The notes beneath the pieces were generated by a model that saw only the letters and a program-made list of their open reading frames with translations, was not told the DNA's origin and did not search any database. From Chryseobacterium camelliae (GTDB lineage: Bacteria > Bacteroidota > Bacteroidia > Flavobacteriales > Weeksellaceae): a DNA stretch of 64,000 bases. The translations under genes and the position numbers were made by a program. The stretch is from assembly GCF_002770595.1 (NCBI RefSeq), contig NZ_CP022986.1:2914001-2978000 (forward strand), given 5' to 3'. Positions 1 to 7,413 of the stretch are shown piece after piece (the first letter of the stretch is position 1; each line of letters starts with the position of its first letter).

Positions 1-914
1 TATGGTTTCTGGTAATTGCTGCTGCTTTTATTGAAATTTACTTTTTTAGTATCATCATCATTACTAAAATTGAATTCTGTCACATAAAAATTATTGTATA
101 ATATCAATGGATGGGGGATGGGTTTCTCTTTCAGTTTAAATTTTGAGGAGCGGATTTCACCGTAGTCCAGAAAGTCTCTCAACGTTTTTCCTGATCCTTT
201 TTCAAAAGATATGTTTATAATTTTTCTGTAATCATAGACCGTTACTCCCAAAAATGAAAACCCTTTTTCCGACCCGATTTTATCTAAGATTTCAACCTGG
301 TCACTCTGATCTCCTTTTAATTCTTTAATCTTATTTTTTCCGAGCTTATATTCCTCCGGCTTTCCTACGTATTTAAGTCTTGGTATATCCAACCCTGCTG
401 TATAAGATAAGAAAGATCCATTCATTTCATCCTGCAATTTGAAGATCCTGTACTGCTCCACATTGATACTTTTCAGTTTTTTTGTTTTATTATTGAAAAT
501 ATAAGTCACGATCCCATCAGCATAGCTTTTCAGCCTATTATCTGAAGTTACATAAGCATTGAAATTCCCCCTGATAAGAATATACTTGGCGGGCTTGTCA
601 TTTTTGATGACTACCGCTTCAATATCTTTGATGCGGTCATTAATCTTGATGATGTCCTTAATAAAATCGGAATACGATAAAGTGGCTACGGAAACATTGT
701 CATAAACCAGCTGGAATTTTTCCTGGTCAGGTTTTAATGACTGCTTATCAATTTTACCGTCAATATCCGAAAAAGCCAGGATGCTGCCGTCTTTTCCAAA
801 AACTGAAACTTTAGGTAGCGGCTTACCGTTTTTCTCGGAAACGAAAGTGATGCTTTGCGCATTAAACAAACCGTACAATGCAATCACCAAAAGAAAAAAA
901 ATCTTTTTTGTCAT
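1..914 (-). CDS. Secreted protein, C-terminus beyond left edge
   Basis: An open frame runs from an ATG at 914 leftwards through the window edge with no stop, so about 304 residues are visible and the C-terminus is missing. The N-terminus (MTKKIFFLLVIALYGLFNAQ) is a clear Sec signal peptide. The next roughly 80 residues (ITFVSEKNGKPLPKVSVFG and onward) resemble the carboxypeptidase-regulatory-like beta-sandwich common at the start of exported Bacteroidota proteins; the rest is polar and unrecognised. It lies downstream of a terminator, so it probably has its own promoter, although I see no convincing -7 box. Export is well supported; function is unknown. An envelope protein carrying a CarboxypepD_reg-like domain is the best guess. 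Confidence 0.7.
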   Translation of the reverse strand, partial: MTKKIFFLLVIALYGLFNAQSITFVSEKNGKPLPKVSVFGKDGSILAFSDIDGKIDKQSLKPDQEKFQLVYDNVSVATLSYSDFIKDIIKINDRIKDIEAVVIKNDKPAKYILIRGNFNAYVTSDNRLKSYADGIVTYIFNNKTKKLKSINVEQYRIFKLQDEMNGSFLSYTAGLDIPRLKYVGKPEEYKLGKNKIKELKGDQSDQVEILDKIGSEKGFSFLGVTVYDYRKIINISFEKGSGKTLRDFLDYGEIRSSKFKLKEKPIPHPLILYNNFYVTEFNFSNDDDTKKVNFNKSSSNYQKP

Positions 915-1012
915 ACTGTCCTGCTTTGAAATATTAAAGAATCATTTTTATTGATAAGACAATGACGATGGCAAAAAGGTTTCAGGCTACCGGAATTTTT
1001 AACGGTAAAGCA

Positions 1013-1050
1013 AAAAAAAAGACTGATCATTAAAATCAGTCTTTTTTATT
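1013..1050 (-). terminator. Terminator after the SnoaL-like gene
   Basis: Stem AAAAAGACTGAT / ATCAGTCTTTTT with loop cattaaa, and A/T runs on both sides, so it could work in both directions. It lies downstream of the leftward 1230-1619 gene. It is almost identical to the terminator after actF at 3411-3443. Confidence 0.8.
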
Positions 1051-1100
1051 ATCAGTCTCAGAAATAATACTGATGCATTTCAGAATCTTCGACATCACCT
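1018..1100 (-). repeat. Diverged copy A of actF 3' end plus terminator
   Basis: This segment aligns with 3411-3490 (copy B). Both share the terminator stem, the loop (cattaaa versus cattaca), TTTATTATC, and then AGAAAtAATACTgATgcATTTCAGAATC here against AGAAAgGATACTcATaaATTTCAGATTC in B. On the minus strand copy A still reads DSEMHQYYF-stop, against ESEIYEYPF-stop at the true actF end; upstream of that the frame is short and meets a stop. It looks like a decayed duplicate of an actF-type gene end. Confidence 0.6.
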
Positions 1101-1105
1101 ATATT

Positions 1106-1229
1106 CTCAAATATGAAAATAATTCTGCAGGGCTATAAGTCCGAACCCTATTTATGGCTACAGGAAGCATGGCTATTATTTGGATGTATAGTTTGCATGT
1201 GTTCCAGGTTTAATTTTAGTAAGCCGTTT
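1106..1229. other. Intergenic, no feature seen
   Basis: This completes the gap of just over 300 bases between 914 and 1230, whose left part holds the terminator and repeat copy A. No further hairpin, promoter or coding signal was recognised; the open frame that crosses it on the plus strand is antisense to the SnoaL-like gene. Confidence 0.5.
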
Positions 1230-1619
1230 TTAGTTCATTGCCTCCACTACTGTCTTACTGTCGACAAATTGCTCAAAACGTACAATTTTACCATCACGCA
1301 AATCCCAAACGTGCACAACCCTTGCAGCAAATGGCTTCATCGTTATTTTATAGGTTCCTGTATAGGTGCCGGTGACCGCAATCTGGTTATCACCTGTAAT
1401 ATAATTCTCAGGTGTAAATTTATAATCTATCCATTCTGTTGCTAAGCGATGAAAGACATTTCTCGAAATTTCCTGAATGCCTGTATAAGTGCCTGCATAA
1501 GGAAACCCGGCAGCCTCGGTCCATTGGGCATCAGGAGCCAGATATGCTTTCAGGTTTTCACCGTTTTCTTCTGAAGTTTTTCCTTCGTATGTGCTTTTTA
1601 CAATTTCTAAATTTGTCAT
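1230..1619 (-). CDS. SnoaL-like / NTF2-fold protein
   Basis: A 129-residue protein with the size and pattern of the SnoaL-like branch of the NTF2 superfamily: an N-terminal helix (NLEIVKSTYEGKTSEENGENL), then alternating strands ending in VVHVWDLRDGKIVRFEQFVD, the usual W-x-x-x-DGKI hallmark near the C-terminus. Family members are small cytosolic cone-shaped proteins acting as isomerases, cyclases or ligand binders; the substrate cannot be told from sequence. There is no signal peptide. It starts at an ATG 48 bases after the metallo-beta-lactamase-fold gene and reads in the same direction, so the two are probably co-transcribed and may act on the same small molecule. A terminator follows at 1013-1050. 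Confidence 0.85.
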   Translation of the reverse strand: MTNLEIVKSTYEGKTSEENGENLKAYLAPDAQWTEAAGFPYAGTYTGIQEISRNVFHRLATEWIDYKFTPENYITGDNQIAVTGTYTGTYKITMKPFAARVVHVWDLRDGKIVRFEQFVDSKTVVEAMN

Positions 1620-1667
1620 AGTTGTAAATGGTTTTAAATGCCAGACTGAACAATTATGTTTTTTTGT

Positions 1668-2507
1668 TTACCACTTCATCTCTCCGGTCAATACTTTAGC
1701 ACCCAACATCAAAGCCATTTCAAAAGTCAGATTCGGATATTTTGTTTTGATGGCTTTTATTAAATCTTCAGAGGTCCTGCTGGTCTTTAATGCCTCTTCA
1801 TAAAAAAGAATATATTCTTTGGTGTGCTTTACTGAAGTGAGATCAAGAGCATCCCCGGTTTTACCGTGTGCAGGAATAACAACAGAAGGATTTAACGCAA
1901 TGATTCTGTCAAGTATGTTGATCCAGTTGGAACGGGCCTCAGCTGTCTGCGCATCAGCCATCCAGATATTAAAACTATTACCGAATACATTTATTCCACC
2001 AACAACTGCTTTAGCTGCGGGAATATACACAAAAGTTTTTCCTGGGAAATCTTCCAATCCGATAATGTCAAATTTTTCACCTTCCAACTCAAGTATATTA
2101 TCTTTTAAGACCTGTGGCAATACTATGTTTGATGTAATTGCTTTTCCTAGACGTTCGCCCCAAACGTCTAACTTTTTCTGAGCAGTTTTTGTTATTTGTT
2201 CAACAACGGCGGGTACTGCATAGGCAGTTACCTCCGGAAAATATTGTTTGAATACTTCTAACCCGAAATAAAAATCGGGATCGTTATGTGAGATGTAAAT
2301 TGTGGTCAGTTTCTTACCGGATTCCTTAATCTTTTGGGCAACCGTTTCGGCATCTTCTAATGTGAATTGTGCATCAATTAATATTGCATCGTTTTTTCCT
2401 GATACGATTACGGATGCTACTCCAAAGCTGTTTTCAGATGCATTGAATACATCAAGATCATATGGGCCGGCTTTGATGGTTGTAAAGTTTTGTGCTTGTG
2501 TTGTCAT
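1668..2507 (-). CDS. MBL-fold hydrolase with altered zinc motif
   Basis: About 280 residues with the metallo-beta-lactamase fold pattern: AILIDAQFTLEDA (strand plus Asp), IYISHNDPDFYFG in the place of THxHxDH, AKAVVGGINVFG, and VVIPAHGKTGD near the C-terminal metal-binding position. The core motif reads S-H-N-D-P-D-F, so the first His and the Asp remain while the second His is Asp and the last His is Phe. Metal binding may therefore differ from classical beta-lactamases or glyoxalases. A second in-frame ATG lies at 2519; the 2507 start (MTTQAQNFTTI) is preferred because the extra four residues are hydrophobic and uninformative, but either is possible. Reads with the SnoaL-like gene and lies downstream of the Crp-type regulator. 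Confidence 0.8.
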   Translation of the reverse strand: MTTQAQNFTTIKAGPYDLDVFNASENSFGVASVIVSGKNDAILIDAQFTLEDAETVAQKIKESGKKLTTIYISHNDPDFYFGLEVFKQYFPEVTAYAVPAVVEQITKTAQKKLDVWGERLGKAITSNIVLPQVLKDNILELEGEKFDIIGLEDFPGKTFVYIPAAKAVVGGINVFGNSFNIWMADAQTAEARSNWINILDRIIALNPSVVIPAHGKTGDALDLTSVKHTKEYILFYEEALKTSRTSEDLIKAIKTKYPNLTFEMALMLGAKVLTGEMKW

Positions 2508-2686
2508 ATTGAATATCATTAAAATTGTGAATAATGCTGTTTTGGTTTTGTCTGATGTTCACGCTCAAAAAATAATCTACAATGTTTTTTTGAAATGTGA
2601 TATGTTTGTCCTGCGCCGTTTCTTTGATTTTGATATACAAAGATGCGAATGGCACAAACCAAAAACATTGAACAAGTTCAATAAAT

Positions 2687-3271
2687 TCAACTCTTTTTAT
2701 CCAATGCAATTTTTTTTCTGATCCTACTCACAAATTCGTGGCTGATACCCAAATATGCTGCAACCTGTAAATTAGTTAGCCGTTGTGAAAGCATGGGGTA
2801 TTTTTTTGTAAAATCTATATATCTCTGGTCAGCGGTTTTGCTTAGGTTATCTATCATTCGACGCTGTAATGCAACATGGGTTTTTTGTGTCATAATACGG
2901 AAAAGCTTTTCAACAGCAGGAATACTTTCATAAGCTACATCTTTGTCTGTCTTTGAGATTAAAAGGAGTTCACTATCCTCCAAAGCTTCAATATATAATT
3001 GTGACGGCATTCCATTTGTAAAACTGTCAATGTCAGTGACCCACCAATCTTCGGCAGCAAAATACAGTACTTTATCAAATCCGTTGGCATCGACATAATA
3101 TACTCTAATAAGTCCTTTAAGTACAAAAGCTTCAAACCTGCACACTTCACCTTCGCGTAATAAAAATTCCTTTTTTTTAATTCTTTTTTGAGTAAATAAA
3201 TTACAGAATTGCTCCAGATCTGATGCGGAGAGTTTAATGTGCCTGGCAATATTTTCTTTGAGTCGTTTCAT
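2687..3271 (-). CDS. Crp/Fnr-family transcription regulator
   Basis: A 194-residue protein with an N-terminal cyclic-nucleotide-binding-like beta roll (about residues 25-115: KKEFLLREGEVCRFEAFVLKG, then VLYFAAEDWWVTD) and a C-terminal winged helix whose recognition helix lies in LTNLQVAAYLGISHEFVSRIR. This is the common Bacteroidota Crp-like form that lacks the classical phosphate-binding cassette, so the ligand is unknown; there is no Cys cluster, hence no Fnr-type iron-sulfur centre. It lies 167 bases upstream of the MBL-fold gene in the same direction and is the obvious candidate regulator of that pair. Confidence 0.88.
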   Translation of the reverse strand: MKRLKENIARHIKLSASDLEQFCNLFTQKRIKKKEFLLREGEVCRFEAFVLKGLIRVYYVDANGFDKVLYFAAEDWWVTDIDSFTNGMPSQLYIEALEDSELLLISKTDKDVAYESIPAVEKLFRIMTQKTHVALQRRMIDNLSKTADQRYIDFTKKYPMLSQRLTNLQVAAYLGISHEFVSRIRKKIALDKKS

Positions 3272-3343
3272 GTTTTTCCAGTTTTATACAGGTATGCAAT
3301 ACTATTTTCTCTCTAAAATAATGATTACATTTTTAATCGCCAA

Positions 3344-3389
3344 TGAAAAAAGGGCCTAAAATCATAATGATAATAAAGTTAAGCCCTTC
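3344..3389 (-). terminator. Second hairpin after actF
   Basis: On the minus strand AAGGGCTTAA and TTAGGCCCTT form a ten-base stem with one mismatch around a 19-base AT-rich loop, followed by TTTTTT. It stands between the first actF terminator and the Crp-type gene, so the act operon appears to be closed by two terminators in tandem. Confidence 0.6.
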
Positions 3390-3410
3390 AGTCTTCTCAC
3401 AGCAAAACAA

Positions 3411-3443
3411 AAAAAGACTGATCATTACAATCAGTCTTTTTAT
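3411..3443 (-). terminator. Terminator of the act operon
   Basis: Stem AAAAAGACTGAT / ATCAGTCTTTTT with loop cattaca, followed on the minus strand by a run of seven T. It begins about 20 bases after the actF stop. Near-identical to 1013-1050. Confidence 0.85.
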
Positions 3444-3490
3444 TATCTTGTTATAAGCCCTTAGAAAGGATACTCATAAATTTCAGATTC
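3411..3490 (-). repeat. Copy B: actF 3' end plus terminator
   Basis: This is the intact copy of the roughly 80-base repeat described at 1018-1100. It includes the last codons of actF (ESEIYEYPF-stop). Together with copy A it brackets the SnoaL / MBL-fold / Crp cassette in direct orientation. Confidence 0.6.
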
Positions 3491-4792
3491 GTGTAAATAA
3501 GGGTTTCCTGTAGGGATAAGTTTAAGTTTGGATAATGCAGTCATTACCGTAAAGATAAACAGTCCTCCTACGAAAAGGATCGCTCCGATAACCAATAGGA
3601 ATACTTCAGGAGTTTTCCAGTATGGACCTACTGTTCCCGGCATTACCATATTGAAGTAGTCTACAATGTGTCCGAAGATCACCACGATTGCCATGATGGT
3701 TACCACTTTATAGTTTCTCTTGATGCTGCTGCTCACCAATACCAATAATGGTAGAAGGAAGTTAACGATCAGCATCGGCAGGAAAGTAGAAGAGTAGTGC
3801 TGGAACCTTCCGAAGAAGTAGTTCACCTCTTCCGGAACGTTAGCGTACCAGTATAACATGAACTGAGCAAACCATGTATATGTCCAAAGCATACTTGTTG
3901 CGAAAAGGAATACACCGAGGTCGTGCAGGTGATTATCATTGAACTGAGGCAGGAATCCGTTTTTCTTAAGGAAAACACTTAAAAGGATGATTACTGCAAT
4001 ACCGCTTGAAAGGCAGCTCACCATAGAATACCAGATATACATGGTAGAATACCAGTGAGGGTCAATAGACATCAACCAGTCCCAAGCCCAAGCTGCAGAA
4101 GCAAATCCGAAGAATGCAATATATCCTACAGCCCATCGGTATAACATCTGGTAATCTGTTCTTGATTTAGTTTCATCCACTTTCTTAGACTGCGCCTTAA
4201 GCTTCCATGCAAAGAACGATGCTCCTACTACATAGATGATTGTTCTTACTGCGTAGAAAGGAATGTTAAGGAACTTTTTCTTTTCAAACAGGATAACATC
4301 GAAGTTAGGCTTGGTAGGGTCTGTGAGATCCGGATCCATCCAGTGGAACAGGTGCCCGTTGTGCGTAATATTCAGGATCATAATGATCACCAGAATAGCA
4401 CCTCCATATGGGATATAAGAAGCAATAGCTTCCATTACTCTTGTAATAATGATTGGCCAGCCTGCGTGCGCAGCGTGCTGGATACAGTAAAAGAACAGTA
4501 CACAGCAGCTAACCCCGAAGAAAAATACAGCTACAAAATGGATGGACGCCAAAGGCTGATTGTGAATCTGCATGGCAGCATGTTCCAGGTGAGCTTCATG
4601 ATCCTGAGGACCTACCATCTCGCTGGAGTGGGTAGGGGCATTATGGCCTGAAGAATGAACAGCCTCCATCATATGTTCGATCTTTTCAGTGGTGATTCCC
4701 TTATTCATAAAGAAACCGATACCAAACAAGACCAGACCTACAATAAGGAGAATTATAGATGTTGACTTTAATTTTGGTGAAAAACTATACAT
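3461..4792 (-). CDS. actF: Alternative complex III subunit ActF
   Basis: A 443-residue polytopic inner-membrane protein of the ActF family (quinol:cytochrome c oxidoreductase membrane subunit, distantly related to NrfD/ActC). A first helix (STSIILLIVGLVLFGIGFF) is followed by a His-rich periplasmic loop and then about nine more hydrophobic segments, ending in LLVIGAILFVGGLFIFTVM. In the known complex it packs beside ActC, is thought to help form proton pathways, and holds no redox cofactor. Last gene of the act operon, eight bases after actE, and followed by tandem terminators. The usual downstream cytochrome oxidase genes are not present here. Confidence 0.95.
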   Translation of the reverse strand: MYSFSPKLKSTSIILLIVGLVLFGIGFFMNKGITTEKIEHMMEAVHSSGHNAPTHSSEMVGPQDHEAHLEHAAMQIHNQPLASIHFVAVFFFGVSCCVLFFYCIQHAAHAGWPIIITRVMEAIASYIPYGGAILVIIMILNITHNGHLFHWMDPDLTDPTKPNFDVILFEKKKFLNIPFYAVRTIIYVVGASFFAWKLKAQSKKVDETKSRTDYQMLYRWAVGYIAFFGFASAAWAWDWLMSIDPHWYSTMYIWYSMVSCLSSGIAVIILLSVFLKKNGFLPQFNDNHLHDLGVFLFATSMLWTYTWFAQFMLYWYANVPEEVNYFFGRFQHYSSTFLPMLIVNFLLPLLVLVSSSIKRNYKVVTIMAIVVIFGHIVDYFNMVMPGTVGPYWKTPEVFLLVIGAILFVGGLFIFTVMTALSKLKLIPTGNPYLHESEIYEYPF

Positions 4793-4800
4793 TTCTTGTC

Positions 4801-5490
4801 TTATTTTTTAGTTGCGGTAGAATCTGTTTTTGCTCCTGAAGCGGCTGCCGCCGGTGTTGCTGCATTCTTTTTGAATGCATTCATCACATACATGGCCACT
4901 CTCCATCGGTCTCCTGCGTTCAGCTGTCCGGCATAAGAACCCATCGCGTTTCTACCGTTCGTAATTACATAATGAACGGATCCTACAGTAATTTCTCTGT
5001 CTGCATAATTAGGTACTCCTGAGAAAGCTCCGCTCTGTACGATAGGACCTTGCCCGTCTCCTCCTACACCATGGCATGCAGAACATGTATGGTCGAAAAG
5101 GATTTTTCCTCTTTCAAGATCTTTTGCTGCATTGGCAGGATTCAGGGGAGAAGCCGTAAGGGTTTTTGAAGCATCATACCCTGCATTGTACTCATCTACA
5201 TTTTTAGGAAGTTTTCCTTCTTCAAAAATACCGTCTTTATTTTGCGGAACCGTACCTTCTACCGGAGTAAGTCCTGTTGCTCCATTGTTTCTTACGAAAG
5301 CAGGGATTTCATTTTCATGATCAGAATAGGCATCCTGAGCTTTCATCAACGGGTCATAGGCTACCGGGAAATACATATCCGGGAAATATACCAGGGGCGT
5401 ATTTTCTTTCGGACCGCAGGAATTAAGTAAAACTGTTGTTAAACCTAAAATCGCTGTAATTTTTAATACATTCTTTTTCATCTTAAGCAT
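4801..5490 (-). CDS. actE: Alternative complex III cytochrome c, ActE
   Basis: A 229-residue lipoprotein with one c-type haem. The signal peptide ends in a lipobox (TTVLLNSC, Cys25), so the mature protein is acylated and held at the periplasmic face. The haem motif CSACH is at residues 136-140, and a likely axial Met is in RNAMGSYA. In the complex ActE is a mono-haem electron carrier near the exit side. ATG codons at 5490 and 5481 are both possible: the first overlaps the end of actD by eight bases, the second leaves no overlap and gives the tidier signal peptide MKKNVLKITAIL. The Ala/Thr-rich C-terminal tail looks disordered. Confidence 0.95.
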   Translation of the reverse strand: MLKMKKNVLKITAILGLTTVLLNSCGPKENTPLVYFPDMYFPVAYDPLMKAQDAYSDHENEIPAFVRNNGATGLTPVEGTVPQNKDGIFEEGKLPKNVDEYNAGYDASKTLTASPLNPANAAKDLERGKILFDHTCSACHGVGGDGQGPIVQSGAFSGVPNYADREITVGSVHYVITNGRNAMGSYAGQLNAGDRWRVAMYVMNAFKKNAATPAAAASGAKTDSTATKK

Positions 5491-6004
5491 CTTTAACAGT
5501 TATTTCTTCTACTCCGGTTTCTATCAGCAGCTGCTTTACAGAATCCACATCATCCGTTACGAATTCCATCATGAATTTATCATCGGTAGTCCTTGGATCA
5601 GGGTTCTGTGCAGGTGCTCCCGGATACATTTTGTTTCTTACCAGGAAGGTAAGCGACATCATGTGGGCAGCACAGAATACCATTAATTCAAACATCGGAA
5701 CCACGAATGCAGGCATGTTATGTGCCCAGTCGAACGCCGGCTTACCACCGATGTTCTGAGGCCAGTCATGGTTCATGGTATACCATGTGATGGTAGCACC
5801 AATCGTAACTCCGTAAAGAGCGTATAGGAATGCGGCATCAGAAATTCTCGTTTTCTTTAACCCTAAAGCTTTGTCCAGCCCGTGAACCGGGAACGGAGTA
5901 TACACTTCGTTGATTTTAATTCCTTTATCGTTGAATGCTCTGACGCCGTTCATTAAATCGTCGTCGTCAGCATAAAGTCCGTATACAATTTTAGTGGTGC
6001 TCAT
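5483..6004 (-). CDS. actD: Alternative complex III subunit ActD
   Basis: A 173-residue DUF3341-family protein. The start is set at the ATG at 6004 (MSTTKIVYGLYADDDDL), matching the family N-terminus; a longer frame from a GTG at 6031 only adds residues inside the actC overlap. It has a cytosolic N-terminal domain and two membrane helices (FLYALYGVTIGATITWY and FVVPMFELMVFCAAHMMS). It carries no cofactor and serves as a structural and possibly proton-path subunit. It overlaps the end of actC by 14 bases and the start of actE by up to eight, which implies translational coupling. Confidence 0.93.
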   Translation of the reverse strand: MSTTKIVYGLYADDDDLMNGVRAFNDKGIKINEVYTPFPVHGLDKALGLKKTRISDAAFLYALYGVTIGATITWYTMNHDWPQNIGGKPAFDWAHNMPAFVVPMFELMVFCAAHMMSLTFLVRNKMYPGAPAQNPDPRTTDDKFMMEFVTDDVDSVKQLLIETGVEEITVKDA

Positions 6005-7388
6005 CTCCTTCTTTTGCTTTATAAGTTTCACCTGAGATTTTCAAAATCGATTTTAATTCAGCCTGTGCAATTACAGGGAATGTTCTTGCGTACAATAAGA
6101 ATAATACGGAGAAGAATCCGATTGTTCCCAAATATACACCCACGTCAATGATTGTTGGCTTAAACATCGTCCAAGAACTTGGTAAATAGTCTCTGGAAAG
6201 GTTGATAACGATGATATCAAAACGCTCAAACCACATCCCGATGTTGATGATCAGGGCAACAATGAAAGTCCAGATAATGTTCGTTCTCAGTTTTTTGAAC
6301 CAGAATGAAGCAGGAATAACAAGGTTACAGATGATCAGGGACCAGAAAGCCCACCAGTAAGGTCCTACAGCAGCTCCCGGAGAAAGGTAAGTGAAATCCT
6401 CAAATCTGGATCCGGAATACCATCCGATGAAATATTCAGTAGCATACGCTACGGTTACCATACCACCGGTAAGGATGATTACGATGTTCATGATTTCGAT
6501 ATGGTACATGGTAATATATTCTTCCAGGTGACACACTTTTCTGGCTACAAGCAATAAGGTCTGTACCATCGCGAACCCTGAGAAGATCGCACCCGCAACG
6601 AAGTAAGGAGGATAGATGGTAGAGTGCCATCCTTTGATTACCGAAGTGGCGAAGTCAAAGGATACCGTGGTGTGTACCGAGAATACAAGTGGTGTAGCCA
6701 AACCTGCCAATACCAAAGATAATTCCTCGAATCTCTGCCAGTGTTTTGCTTTACCACCCCACCCGAAAGCAAGGAATGTATATATTTTTCTTGTCCAAGG
6801 CGTCTTTGCTCTGTCACGGATCATGGCAAAGTCAGGGATAAGCCCCATGAACCAGAATACCGTAGATACAGAGAAATAGGTAGAGATAGCAAATACGTCC
6901 CAAAGTAGAGGAGAGTTGAAGTTCCCCCAAAGAGAACCGAACTGGTTTGGTAATGGGAATACCCAATATCCTACCCAAACTCTACCCATGTGGATTACCG
7001 GGAAGATGGCTGCCTGTACTACTGCGAAGATGGTCATCGCTTCCGCAGAACGGTTTACAGACATTCTCCAGCGTTGTCTAAATAATAATAATACTGCGGA
7101 GATTAGGGTCCCGGCGTGACCGATACCTACCCACCAAACGAAGTTAGTGATGTCCCATCCCCAGTTAATCGTCCTGTTAAGTCCCCATGCTCCAATACCT
7201 GTTCCGATAGTGTAAGCGATACAGCCGAAACCGTAGATGAATAGAACCAAGGCAGCATATAATGAAATCCACCATAATTTACCTGCTCTTTCTTCGATAG
7301 GTCGTGCAATATCTTCCGTGATATCGTGATAAGTTTTGTGACCAATAATCAGAGGTTCCCTTATCGGAGCTTCGTAATGTCCTGACAT
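5991..7388 (-). CDS. actC: Alternative complex III quinol-site subunit ActC
   Basis: A 465-residue NrfD/PsrC-type integral membrane protein with about ten helices, beginning after a cytosolic stretch (EAPIREPLIIGHKTYHDITED). This subunit provides the menaquinol oxidation site and a proton path in the characterised complexes. Aromatic and charged membrane segments such as WDITNFVWWVGIGHAGTLIS and WYSGSRFEDFTYLSPGA are typical of the family. It starts 25 bases after actB and overlaps actD by 14 bases. Length and order match other Bacteroidota act operons. Confidence 0.95.
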   Translation of the reverse strand: MSGHYEAPIREPLIIGHKTYHDITEDIARPIEERAGKLWWISLYAALVLFIYGFGCIAYTIGTGIGAWGLNRTINWGWDITNFVWWVGIGHAGTLISAVLLLFRQRWRMSVNRSAEAMTIFAVVQAAIFPVIHMGRVWVGYWVFPLPNQFGSLWGNFNSPLLWDVFAISTYFSVSTVFWFMGLIPDFAMIRDRAKTPWTRKIYTFLAFGWGGKAKHWQRFEELSLVLAGLATPLVFSVHTTVSFDFATSVIKGWHSTIYPPYFVAGAIFSGFAMVQTLLLVARKVCHLEEYITMYHIEIMNIVIILTGGMVTVAYATEYFIGWYSGSRFEDFTYLSPGAAVGPYWWAFWSLIICNLVIPASFWFKKLRTNIIWTFIVALIINIGMWFERFDIIVINLSRDYLPSSWTMFKPTIIDVGVYLGTIGFFSVLFLLYARTFPVIAQAELKSILKISGETYKAKEGDEHH

Positions 7389-7413
7389 TTTTTACCTATT
7401 TATTATTTAAACT

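Noticed and set aside
1113..1445. 110-residue plus-strand frame
   Set aside because: It overlaps the SnoaL-like gene antisense, has a Cys/Phe-rich random look and no promoter.
2458..2709. 83-residue minus-strand frame between the MBL-fold and Crp genes
   Set aside because: It overlaps both neighbours, and its content does not look like a protein.
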